Shown here in pieces: positions 43,560 to 52,864 of a stretch of 64,000 nt of DNA. The notes beneath the pieces are model-generated. The model was given only the letters and a program-made list of their open reading frames with translations. It was not told the origin of the DNA and ran no database searches. Position numbers and translations under genes: made by a program. The DNA is from Paenibacillus sp. 32352 (GTDB lineage: Bacteria; Bacillota; Bacilli; Paenibacillales; NBRC-103111), in assembly GCF_002042965.1 (NCBI RefSeq), contig NZ_MZNT01000013.1:186001-250000 (forward strand), written 5' to 3'. How positions within the stretch are numbered: the first letter of the stretch is position 1; every line of letters starts with the position of its first letter.

Positions 43560-45524
43560 TTGCCAAGACATTTAGTCATCGGAAACGGCAAGTTTTTGAT
43601 CAACTTAGACCGTCAAACGTACATGAGAGATTTATATTATCCCTATGTAGGGCAATTAAACCACGTCGGAGGGTACCAATGCAGAATCGGTCTATGGGTC
43701 GACGGAGCCTTCACCTGGTTGAATGATCCGGATTGGTCATTCCGGTTAGCCTATGCCGAGGATTCCCTGATCACCGAAGTCACTGCCGAGAATGCCCGGT
43801 TAGGCATTACTTTGCTGATTAACGACGGGGTGCATCAGAGGGAGGACATTTATTTAAAACGGGTACAAATTCACAACCAATGGGATAAAGTGCGCGAGGT
43901 ACGTATATTTTTCAACCAGGACCTCGTTATTAACGAAACCGAAGTCGGCGATACAGCCGCTTATTATCCGATCAATAATACGGTATTTCACTATAAAAAA
44001 GATAAATATTTCATGTTCAGCGGCAGTACGGGTCCGGAAGGCATCTATCAGTACATTACCGGGGTCAAACGGTTTTACAATGCCGAGGGCACTTGGCGGG
44101 ATGCCGAGGACGGCCACTTGATGGGCAACGCTATTGCGCAAGGCTCCGTCGACAGTACCATCAGCTTCCGGCTCCATGTGCCCCCTCATGCCGATGAAAT
44201 TATGTATTACTGGATGACGGCAGGCAAAAATCTGGAAGAGGTCAAAAAGCTCGACGCCTATGTGAAGGAGAGCCATCCCGGCAAGCTGCTCGACCGCATC
44301 AAGGTGTATTGGCAGCGCTGGGTTAACAAATCCGAGCGCGATTACGGCGATCTCAGCCCGGAGGTCGTGCGCCTCTATAAGCAAAGCTTGCTGATCGTAA
44401 GAACGCAGACCGACGTCAACGGAGCGATCATCGCCGCCAATGACTCGGACATTATGCAGAGTAACAGGGACCACTACAGCTACATGTGGCCGCGTGACGG
44501 CGCTTTAATCGCCTATGCCATGTCCATGGCCGGCTATCAAGGCATGGTAACGCCCTTCTTCCATTTCTGTGCCAACGTGCTGTCGCCGGAGGGGTATTTG
44601 CAGCACAAATACAACCCGGACGGAACGGTCGGCTCCAGCTGGCATCCTTACATTCATGGAGGCAAGACACAGCTTCCGATCCAGGAAGACGAAACCGCGC
44701 TGGTCTTGTTCGCGTTATGGCAGGATTTTCTGAAGCACGGCGTCATCGAGCTTCCCCAGTCTTTGTACCGTACCCTGATCCGCCGGGCGGCCCGCTTCAT
44801 GTCGACTTACATCGATCAGGATTTGAACCTGCCGAAGCCAAGCTACGACCTGTGGGAGGAACGGTACGGGATCTATACGTTTACGGCCTCCGCCGTATAT
44901 GGAGGGCTCATTGCCGCCGCAAACTTCTGCAGCCTGTTCGGCGACGAGGAACGCAGCAGCAGGTACAAGCACACCGCAGAGAGGATCAAAGCGGGCATCC
45001 TGAAGCATCTGTGGGACGACGAAGAGCAGCGCTTTGTCCGCGGCCTTTATCTCGAGAACGGAGAATGGGTTAAGGATAGAACCTTCGAGAGCAGCGTATT
45101 CGGCATCTTCGAATTCGGCGTCCTGCCTGCCGACGATCATCGAGTCGTCCGTACGATGCAAACGAACCGGGACCGCCTGACGATTAAGACCGATATCGGC
45201 GGCGTAGCGCGATATTACCACGACTATTACTTCCAGCGTTCTTCCGACATCGAGAACATCCCAGGGAATCCATGGATCATCTGTACGCTCTGGATTGCCG
45301 AATGGGAGATCGAGTATGCCAAGACGCTGGCCGAGCTCGAAGGACCGCGCCGTACGCTGGAATGGGTCGTGAAGCACGCTATGGAAAGCGGCATCCTGTC
45401 GGAGCAGCTCGATCCGTTCGACGGAAGCCCCGTATCGGTGGCTCCTCTCACCTGGTCACATGCGACCTATGTGCTTACAGTCGTCAAATATATGGAGAAG
45501 TACCAGAAGCTTACTAAAGCTTAA
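43560..45524 (+). CDS. Glycoside hydrolase family 15 (glucoamylase/trehalase-type)
   Basis: About 654 residues. N-terminal beta-sandwich domain (to about residue 250) and an (alpha/alpha)6 catalytic barrel with MWPRDGALIAYAM, YDLWEERYGIYTFTASAVYG (likely acid glutamate) and ILSEQLDPFDGSP (likely base glutamate) plus PLTWSHA. No signal peptide, so intracellular: it would trim glycogen, maltooligosaccharides or trehalose. TTG 43560 (MPRHLVIGNG) is preferred with AAAGGA 10 bases ahead; GTG 43551 is one base from it. The 340-base stretch upstream holds no gene. Confidence 0.9.
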   Translation: MPRHLVIGNGKFLINLDRQTYMRDLYYPYVGQLNHVGGYQCRIGLWVDGAFTWLNDPDWSFRLAYAEDSLITEVTAENARLGITLLINDGVHQREDIYLKRVQIHNQWDKVREVRIFFNQDLVINETEVGDTAAYYPINNTVFHYKKDKYFMFSGSTGPEGIYQYITGVKRFYNAEGTWRDAEDGHLMGNAIAQGSVDSTISFRLHVPPHADEIMYYWMTAGKNLEEVKKLDAYVKESHPGKLLDRIKVYWQRWVNKSERDYGDLSPEVVRLYKQSLLIVRTQTDVNGAIIAANDSDIMQSNRDHYSYMWPRDGALIAYAMSMAGYQGMVTPFFHFCANVLSPEGYLQHKYNPDGTVGSSWHPYIHGGKTQLPIQEDETALVLFALWQDFLKHGVIELPQSLYRTLIRRAARFMSTYIDQDLNLPKPSYDLWEERYGIYTFTASAVYGGLIAAANFCSLFGDEERSSRYKHTAERIKAGILKHLWDDEEQRFVRGLYLENGEWVKDRTFESSVFGIFEFGVLPADDHRVVRTMQTNRDRLTIKTDIGGVARYYHDYYFQRSSDIENIPGNPWIICTLWIAEWEIEYAKTLAELEGPRRTLEWVVKHAMESGILSEQLDPFDGSPVSVAPLTWSHATYVLTVVKYMEKYQKLTKA

Positions 45525-45549
45525 AGCAACTAAGTCGCCATCAATAGAT

Positions 45550-45596
45550 AAAGCCTGGACTCACCCGTTACTTTTGCGGGGAAATCCAGGCTTTTA
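45550..45596. terminator. Bidirectional terminator between convergent genes
   Basis: AAAGCCTGGA / TCCAGGCTTTT arms; T-runs on both strands. Confidence 0.85.
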
Positions 45597-45634
45597 TTGT
45601 GTAATGGGCCAGCCGTGAGGGCGATGGCGGAAGC

Positions 45635-46360
45635 CTACACTTGCTTCGCTTCCTGAATCTGCGCCTGAGGATCGGAAACCAAAGCTTCCTTGTACTCCAC
45701 TCTTTCGATTACACAGCCCGGACCTGCCTTGATCCGGTTGCCCCTCACGATTTTGGCTGTCGTGTACTCCAATTCAATATCGTCGCCTTCTATGATGTCG
45801 ACGGTCAACTGTTTGGCGGCGAATTTGGGCAGAAAAGGGTTCAACAGCGACTTCAGCCCGCTCCGGCGCACGGTAATCTTCTCTCCGCCGATTTCCTGTG
45901 CCCGGCAAGGGCCGTACATGGTAATATCGATGCGTCCAGCATTCAACAGCCCGCCGACTTGAACGGTCCCCTTCACCTCGAAGGTTTCCGCTTCGCTGTC
46001 GCCATCGATTTGAAGTCCGCCTTCAACGCGAACATGGTCGCCGGCCGCGCTGCCCTTGATTTGGGCGGAACCGCTGCAGTCCAGCTCACGGTAAGCGAGA
46101 TTGCCGTCAATCTTGGCCTCCCCGCTGACCTTCCATCGGGACGCTTCGGCATTGCCTTCTATGCGGCAGGTTCCGCTGATAATGGCGTCCTCCGCGTGCA
46201 ATTGACCTTTGACTCCCCCTTTGCCATTGACTTGAAACTCCATGCATTTGGTGTCGCTCAGCAAGGTTCCGAATCCGTCAATCTTGACGTTTCGAAAGCT
46301 GCCTCCGCCCGATGTTCCGCTGCCTGCAATGACGATATCCTGATCGTTATAATGTTCCAT
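45635..46360 (-). CDS. Bactofilin-like polymer-forming protein (YhbE/YhbF kin)
   Basis: 241 residues built of short beta-strand repeats with G at turn positions (e.g. VRVEGGLQIDGDSEAETFEV), predicted right-handed beta-helix. Such proteins polymerise into cytoskeletal filaments; Bacillus relatives occur in sporulation or envelope contexts. GGAGGG is 6 bases before ATG 46360. In-frame ATG 46399 adds a poorly structured N-terminus. Confidence 0.75.
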   Translation of the reverse strand: MEHYNDQDIVIAGSGTSGGGSFRNVKIDGFGTLLSDTKCMEFQVNGKGGVKGQLHAEDAIISGTCRIEGNAEASRWKVSGEAKIDGNLAYRELDCSGSAQIKGSAAGDHVRVEGGLQIDGDSEAETFEVKGTVQVGGLLNAGRIDITMYGPCRAQEIGGEKITVRRSGLKSLLNPFLPKFAAKQLTVDIIEGDDIELEYTTAKIVRGNRIKAGPGCVIERVEYKEALVSDPQAQIQEAKQV

Positions 46361-46705
46361 CCCGTTCCCTCCATCTTCATGGTATGCCCCATTCTGCATA
46401 TCCTCAAATTTACAATCTCTAGTAAGCTTAATTAACGAAACAATGTTTCAAATTACAATCGGCTTTCACAAGTAAGGAGTAGGTGAAATGGTTAGAAGTA
46501 AGCTGTGAATGCTATAATGAAGCATGAAAGTCATGATCTCACAAACACAGTGTAACATAACACTGTTACGTTGTAAATACAGAGAAGCCTGGTCAACATG
46601 GAATGAACGCCATATTTTTTGCTCCGAGCCTTTGTCTAGCGTCAGGAATATCCTTTATATGCCATACCTAACCACATCGTTTGGTTACCAGCCGCTTTTA
46701 CTTTG
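46361..46705. other. Intergenic region, promoter-like elements only
   Basis: A TGCTATAAT element at 46510-46518 and a CAGTGT/ACACTG dyad with overlapping GTAAC/GTTAC arms near 46549-46575 are visible. A 60-codon frame at 46524 has no ribosome site and is not called. Confidence 0.4.
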
Positions 46706-46747
46706 AAAAAAACTCCTCACCTTATGCTTTATGCATTAGTTGAGGAG
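46706..46747 (-). terminator. Terminator of gcvH
   Basis: CTCCTCA / TGAGGAG stem followed by seven T on the minus strand. Confidence 0.85.
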
Positions 46748-46758
46748 CCGCTTTCTTC

Positions 46759-47142
46759 TTATTCATGCCCGTAGGTTGCTTCATACTTCGCTGCATCCCA
46801 CAGCTTGTCCAGCTCAGCAGGATCCGCGATCTCCACCACGATCATCCAGCCGTTGTCGTACGGGGACAAATTGATAACGCCCGGGTTGTCCTGCAGCTTG
46901 CGGTTAATGTCGATAACTTTGCCGGAAATCGGCGCGTACATCTCGGACACGGTCTTGACCGACTCCATGCTTCCGAACGGCTCTCCAGCTTTGAGCGTAT
47001 CCCCCACCTCGGGAAGCTCTGCGAACACAATCATGCCAAGCTCTTCCTGCGCGAAATCGGTCATGCCGATAACCGCCCGATTGCCTTCCACACGAACCCA
47101 TTCGTGATTTTCGCTGTATTTCAAGTTATGTAATACTTCCAC
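46759..47142 (-). CDS. gcvH: Glycine cleavage system H protein
   Basis: 127 residues of the lipoyl carrier. K63 in GSMESVKTVSEM is the lipoylation site. GTG 47142 follows AGGAGG by 9 bases, giving MEVLHNLKYSENHEW. The other glycine cleavage genes (gcvT, gcvP) are not next to it, so it may also serve as a lipoyl relay. Single gene with its own terminator. Confidence 0.95.
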   Translation of the reverse strand: MEVLHNLKYSENHEWVRVEGNRAVIGMTDFAQEELGMIVFAELPEVGDTLKAGEPFGSMESVKTVSEMYAPISGKVIDINRKLQDNPGVINLSPYDNGWMIVVEIADPAELDKLWDAAKYEATYGHE

Positions 47143-47247
47143 TTGCCGTTTCCTCCTGTCTGACAATTAAAAAAAACCTCTAGCTGCAGTATAGCAGACC
47201 AGAGGGAGATTTTGAAATACAAGTATTCAAAACCGAACTACCGGAGC

Positions 47248-47796
47248 TTATTTCGCAACCAGGTGCTTGTCGCCTTTTTTCCAGTTCATTGGGCACAGAC
47301 CGCCGGATTGCAAAGCCTCCATCACGCGGAATGTTTCTTCTACGCTGCGGCCGACATCGTTGTGGTTAACTACCTGATATTTTAATTCGCCTTCCGGGCT
47401 GATGATGAACAGGCCGCGAAGCGCAATACCTTCTTCTTCAATCAACACGCCATAGTCGCGAGCAACCTTTTTAGTCAAGTCAGATGCCAATGGGAAGTTC
47501 AGCTTGCCCAGGCCGTTCGAATCCACTGGCGTGTTGATCCATGCACGGTGGGAATGAATGCTGTCGGTGGATACGCCAAGAACTTCTGTGTTCAGCTTCT
47601 GGAAATCAGCATAGGCTTCGCTCAGAGCCGTGATTTCGGTTGGGCATACGAAAGTGAAGTCCAACGGATAGAAGAACAATACCAGCCATTTGCCTTTGTA
47701 ATCGGACAAAGATACTTTGCCGAAATCCTGGCCGTTGCCTGCTGCAGTTTCCATTGTGAAATCCGGCGCTTGTTTACCTACCAAACGTTCTGCCAT
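47248..47796 (-). CDS. Typical 2-Cys peroxiredoxin (AhpC/Prx1 type)
   Basis: 182 residues. Peroxidatic C51 in FVCPTE and resolving C168 in GGLCPMNW, both kept. It reduces hydrogen and organic peroxides in the cytosol. AGGGGAGGA precedes ATG 47796. A promoter and a PerR-like box lie upstream, as expected for a peroxide-stress gene. No AhpF gene is adjacent. Confidence 0.93.
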   Translation of the reverse strand: MAERLVGKQAPDFTMETAAGNGQDFGKVSLSDYKGKWLVLFFYPLDFTFVCPTEITALSEAYADFQKLNTEVLGVSTDSIHSHRAWINTPVDSNGLGKLNFPLASDLTKKVARDYGVLIEEEGIALRGLFIISPEGELKYQVVNHNDVGRSVEETFRVMEALQSGGLCPMNWKKGDKHLVAK

Positions 47797-47835
47797 TGGA
47801 TCATGTCCTCCCCTAACGCTTGTTTTTCATGTAAA

Positions 47836-47898
47836 ATCGTACCAAACGCCCCAGGGAAAGTCAATATTATAACAATTACTTATTAATAATGATTATAA
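47836..47898 (-). promoter_or_regulatory. Peroxiredoxin promoter and PerR-like box
   Basis: Minus strand TTGACT (47864-47859), 17-bp spacer, TACGAT (47841-47836). About 20 bp further up TAATAATGATTATAA (47884-47898) matches the PerR box TTATAAT-N-ATTATAA in 14 of 15 positions; Fur boxes are similar. Confidence 0.6.
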
Positions 47899-48067
47899 TT
47901 CACATTACTTTTTCATGCCATAAACAATGAAGACCCTTAACCATCCCCTGCAGATGGAAGAGTCTTCACTATGATGAATCTATTTATAAATGCAATACAG
48001 AGGACGCTGGAGTCGGAATTGATGATACATCGGCTCCAGACCTGCCCTTGGGTGCCTTTATAACCTA

Positions 48068-49147
48068 TTATTTACGGATCGCATTCACGATCAGATCGCC
48101 CATAGCGGTCGTACCGATCGCTTTGCTCTTGTCTACAGCGATGTCGCCTGTGCGATGTCCGGCATCAAGAACTTCTTTTACCGCACGCTCGATAGCTTCA
48201 GCAGCATCATGATAGCCGAAAGTCAAACGGAACATCAAGGCTACGGAAAGAATCGTTGCGATCGGATTCGCTACGCCTTGACCCGCGATATCCGGAGCGG
48301 AACCGTGTACCGGCTCGTACAAGCCGAATGCGCCTTCGCCAAGAGATGCGGAGGACAGCATGCCGATAGAGCCTGTCAGCATCGCTGCTTCGTCACTCAA
48401 GATATCTCCGAACATATTCTCGGTTACGATAACGTCAAAGCTCGAAGGACGACGAAGCAATTGCATAGCACAGTTGTCAACCAATACATGCTCGAGCTCT
48501 ACATCCGGATAGTCAGGAGCGATACGGTTTACGGTTTCTCTCCACAGACGGGATGTTTCAAGCACGTTCGCTTTATCTACGGAAGCCAGCTTTTTGCGGC
48601 GGGTTCTTGCAATTTCAAAAGCTTGACGCACGATGCGCTCAACCTCTTGTACGTTGTATACGCAGGTATCTACCGCTTCTTGTCCGTTAGCGCCTTCACG
48701 ACGGAACTTCTCGCCGAAGTAAATACCGCCTGTCAATTCACGCACAACGATCAGGTCGGTGCCTTCCAATACTTCCGGCTTCAAAGTGGAAGCATCCTTC
48801 AAGCAATCAAAAATTACGGCCGGACGAATGTTGGAGAAAAGCCCCAACGCTTTGCGAATGCCGAGAAGCCCTGTTTCCGGACGAAGCTCTTTAGAGTTGT
48901 TATCCCATTTAGGACCGCCAACTGCACCCAGCAGCACAGCGTCGGCTTTTTTACATAGATCCAATGTTTCTTGAGGAAGCGGAGTTCCCTTCTCATCGAT
49001 AGCGATCCCGCCGAACAAGCCGTGCTCGGTTTCAAAACGGTAGCCGAACACCTCTTCCGTCTTCTTCAACACTTTCTCAGCTTCAGCTACAACCTCAGGT
49101 CCGATGCCGTCCCCGGCGATTACAGCGATTTTTTTAACGTCTGCCAT
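48068..49147 (-). CDS. leuB: 3-isopropylmalate dehydrogenase
   Basis: 359 residues, third enzyme of leucine synthesis, oxidising 3-isopropylmalate with NAD. Seen: AGDGIGPEV, the loop RRPSSFDVIVTENMFGDILSDE and HGSAPDIAGQG with NAD-binding residues. TAGGAG lies 8 bases before ATG 49147. leuA, leuC and leuD are not in the window, so leuB is detached from them and from the ilv operon nearby; a hairpin around 47930-47972 may end its transcript. Confidence 0.96.
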   Translation of the reverse strand: MADVKKIAVIAGDGIGPEVVAEAEKVLKKTEEVFGYRFETEHGLFGGIAIDEKGTPLPQETLDLCKKADAVLLGAVGGPKWDNNSKELRPETGLLGIRKALGLFSNIRPAVIFDCLKDASTLKPEVLEGTDLIVVRELTGGIYFGEKFRREGANGQEAVDTCVYNVQEVERIVRQAFEIARTRRKKLASVDKANVLETSRLWRETVNRIAPDYPDVELEHVLVDNCAMQLLRRPSSFDVIVTENMFGDILSDEAAMLTGSIGMLSSASLGEGAFGLYEPVHGSAPDIAGQGVANPIATILSVALMFRLTFGYHDAAEAIERAVKEVLDAGHRTGDIAVDKSKAIGTTAMGDLIVNAIRK

Positions 49148-49393
49148 TAGGTTCACTCCTACACTTTAAGTATTATATTCTTTGTACCATATTTAGCCCC
49201 CTGTGACAAAGATATAAAAGCTATGATCGTCATAGGAATTGCCTATAATAACAAAGAGAGACCCTCTGACAGCCGTTTCTGTGGAATGCCGCTTATGGAG
49301 TTCATTGCCCTTGCAAAAAGAAGCTTGTCATCCCGGTACCAAAGGTTTACAATACTTTGAAAAATATATGTCATATGATAAAGGAGCTTGTGT

Positions 49394-50578
49394 ATGGATT
49401 ACCGATTCTCCGATACGACGGAAAGCTTCAAATCTTCGGCAGTAAGGGAAATTTTGAAGCTGACCCAAGGCAAGTCCATTATATCCCTCGCCGGGGGATT
49501 GCCGAACGAGCAGTATTTCCCTATTGATGCTGTAAGGGATGCCTTCTCGCGGGTGTTCGACGAAGGCAAGCAGGTGCTGCAGTACGGCCTGACCGAAGGG
49601 TTCACCCCGCTTCGCGAAAGCATCAGCCGCCACTTACAGCGCAAGCAAATCCATGTCGGCATCGATGATATGCTTCTTACGACAGGCTCTCAGCAAGCTA
49701 TTGACTTGTTGACGCGGGTGTATGTAGATCCCGGCGACGTGATCCTGGTAGAGCGTCCCACCTACCTGGCGGCTCTTCAAATTTTTCAATCCCGCCAGGC
49801 GCGCATCGTCTCTGTCGATTGTGACGACGACGGCATGAATCTAACCGATTTGGAAAATAAGATTCAGCAGTATAATCCTAAGCTGATCTATGTGATCCCT
49901 ACCTTCTCCAACCCTTCCGGAAAAGCATGGAGCCTGGAACGCCGCAAGGGCGCTCTGGACATCTGTAAGCGCAATAACGTGCTTATCCTGGAAGATGATC
50001 CTTACGGCGAATTGCGCTTTGGAGGTGAAGAGGCTCTGCCATCGCTCTTCGCGCTGGACGAGCATCCGAACGGCTGCGTCATCTATACGAGCACCTTCTC
50101 CAAGATCGTAGCCCCTGCTCTACGCACCGGCTGGGCTATCGGGGATCCTCAGGTTATCCGCCATATGACGCGCGCGAAGCAGGCCGCTGATTTGCATTCC
50201 AGCTCGATGGACCAGCAAGCTCTGCACCAATTGTTCCTGCATTTCGATCTTTATGGACATATCGACCTGGTACGTACGGAATATGAGAAGCGCATGCGTC
50301 AAATGGTCGAGCTGCTGCAGCAGCAGGATTGGAACGGCGCCCGCTGGATCGAGCCCAAAGGCGGCATGTTCATTTGGGTGGAGCTCCCGGAGCACATAAA
50401 CACAGAAGAGCTTCTTAAGCTCGCCGTAGAAGAAGGGGTAGCTTTTGTGCCCGGTGTCAGCTTCTACGCGGATGAGCCTAAGCATAATACGATGCGTTTG
50501 AACTTTACGCATACCGATACAAAGCAGATGATGGAAGGTATCGAACGGTTGAACCGAGCTATTCATAAAGTGCTGTGA
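49394..50578 (+). CDS. PLP-dependent aminotransferase, 2-aminoadipate/MocR-like class I
   Basis: 394 residues. Fold type I aminotransferase with TTGSQQAIDLL, NPSGKAWS (Asn for PLP), DDPYGELRF (Asp, Tyr) and TFSKIVAPALRTGW (PLP lysine K). It lacks an N-terminal GntR domain. Close kin are 2-aminoadipate, branched-chain or aromatic aminotransferases; its place between leuB and ilvC favours amino-acid work. AAGGAG is 7 bases before ATG 49394. Transcribed alone. Confidence 0.88.
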   Translation: MDYRFSDTTESFKSSAVREILKLTQGKSIISLAGGLPNEQYFPIDAVRDAFSRVFDEGKQVLQYGLTEGFTPLRESISRHLQRKQIHVGIDDMLLTTGSQQAIDLLTRVYVDPGDVILVERPTYLAALQIFQSRQARIVSVDCDDDGMNLTDLENKIQQYNPKLIYVIPTFSNPSGKAWSLERRKGALDICKRNNVLILEDDPYGELRFGGEEALPSLFALDEHPNGCVIYTSTFSKIVAPALRTGWAIGDPQVIRHMTRAKQAADLHSSSMDQQALHQLFLHFDLYGHIDLVRTEYEKRMRQMVELLQQQDWNGARWIEPKGGMFIWVELPEHINTEELLKLAVEEGVAFVPGVSFYADEPKHNTMRLNFTHTDTKQMMEGIERLNRAIHKVL

Positions 50579-50601
50579 TTGCTGTGTTCGGCGTACAAAG
50601 A

Positions 50602-50643
50602 AACAGCAGCCCTCGATTGTATTCGAAGGCTGCTGTTGTTTTA
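50602..50643 (+). terminator. Terminator of the aminotransferase gene
   Basis: AACAGCAGCC...TCGA / TCGA...GGCTGCTGTT stem with TTGTTTT tail. Confidence 0.88.
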
Positions 50644-50697
50644 TTCTATGCGCTGCAGCTCAAAGGCATGTTCTCGTGCGAGCCAATTCTCTTTCTA

Positions 50698-50829
50698 TTA
50701 ATAGAAGCACGCTCTCGTCACGATAACCAGCAAAATGAACAGTACCAGGATAGTGCCAGTGCTAGTAAAGACGCCGCCTACTCCTGTTCCACAGCCGCAG
50801 CCAACTCCTCCTAATCCGAATCCTCCCAT
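50698..50829 (-). CDS. YjcZ-family small sporulation-type protein
   Basis: 43 residues: a glycine/cysteine-rich start (MGGFGLGGVGCGCGTGVGG) and a hydrophobic end (ILVLFILLVIVTRACF). This is the YjcZ / SscA-like pattern of tiny spore-associated proteins in Bacillales. ATG 50829 has GGGAGG 9 bases ahead; ATG 50838 sits directly on that site. It is missed by ordinary length cut-offs. Confidence 0.75.
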   Translation of the reverse strand: MGGFGLGGVGCGCGTGVGGVFTSTGTILVLFILLVIVTRACFY

Positions 50830-51103
50830 AGCTCCCATCCTCCCTTCTTAAGGAACTGATGTATTTTATGATAGACGCTTGCAGAGGGATTGGGCTTTTA
50901 GAGGAATAGGGCATATCCCCAGGAGGGATAATCGTCAGGCATCATAAAACACCCCTATCAATGTCCATGACCATCATAGAGGTACGACAGCTGCCATTAA
51001 GGGCCGGATTAAAAGCACAATAACGCCACGAACGATGCCTTGGCATCGAAGCTGATTCAAGTACTTTGCATTAAGTCCCGAAATGTAAAAGTTGCATAGT
51101 ATC

Positions 51104-51173
51104 AAAAAAAAGACGGCTTGAAGATGGGAAAGCCGGAGGATATTCCCCCCTGCATTCCCGTGTCTTCAAGCCG
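51104..51173 (-). terminator. Terminator of the ilv operon
   Basis: CGGCTTGAAGA / TCTTCAAGCCG outer stem with inner GGGAA/TTTCCC, then eight T on the minus strand. Confidence 0.9.
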
Positions 51174-51209
51174 ACTTGATTCATACTCTATATTATGCGG
51201 AACGAAAAA

Positions 51210-52202
<993 letters not shown>

Positions 52203-52375
52203 GAATAATAGCTCCTCCTTTTGTTTAAAAACCCTGTGAGTGGGCGATACAACGGACGACCTGTCGGCCAAGGACCGCTGCAATGATTTCAAGCCCTAAA
52301 GTGATCCGCTCTAGCCCCCACTCACAAGGGTCATTGTACCGTTAGTAATGGTTCCCTACAACAGAAAAATAATGA

Positions 52376-52864
52376 CTATTTCACCGACCCGCGAATCATG
52401 GCGGTAACACCGGTTCTGGACAGCTCGCGAATGCCGTAAGGCTTCAGAAGCTCGACCATAGCGTCGATTTTCTCGGAATCCCCGACCACCTGAACGATCA
52501 GCGAGGACGGGCCGATATCGACAACCGCGGCACGGAAGGTTTCGACTACGCCCAGAATTTCAGGGCGAGCGCCAGGCTCCGCACTCACCTTGATCAAAGC
52601 AAGCTCACGTGCAACCATAGGGTTCGAGCTCAAGTCAACGACTTTAATGACGTCGATCAGCTTATACAGCTGCTTGGAGACTTGCTCGAGCGTCTTCTCG
52701 TCGCCGGTCGTTACGATAACCATACGGGAGAGACCCGCTTCTTCGGATTCTCCCACCGTAATGCTCTCGATGTTAAAGCCTCTGCGTCCGAACAAGCCGG
52801 ATACGCGCTGCAGGACGCCGGGTTGATTGTTCACTAGTACGGAAATGGTATGTCTGTAATTCAT
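52376..52864 (-). CDS. ilvH: Acetolactate synthase small (regulatory) subunit
   Basis: 162 residues: ACT domain at the N-terminus (HTISVLVNNQPGVLQRVSGLF) and ALS_ss_C domain. It activates and gives valine feedback to IlvB. Its ATG 52864 overlaps the ilvB stop by four bases (ATGA), so the subunits are made in step. Confidence 0.95.
   Translation of the reverse strand: MNYRHTISVLVNNQPGVLQRVSGLFGRRGFNIESITVGESEEAGLSRMVIVTTGDEKTLEQVSKQLYKLIDVIKVVDLSSNPMVARELALIKVSAEPGARPEILGVVETFRAAVVDIGPSSLIVQVVGDSEKIDAMVELLKPYGIRELSRTGVTAMIRGSVK

Noticed and set aside
46524..46706. 60-codon plus-strand ORF
   Set aside because: No ribosome site, no recognisable pattern, and it runs into the gcvH terminator.
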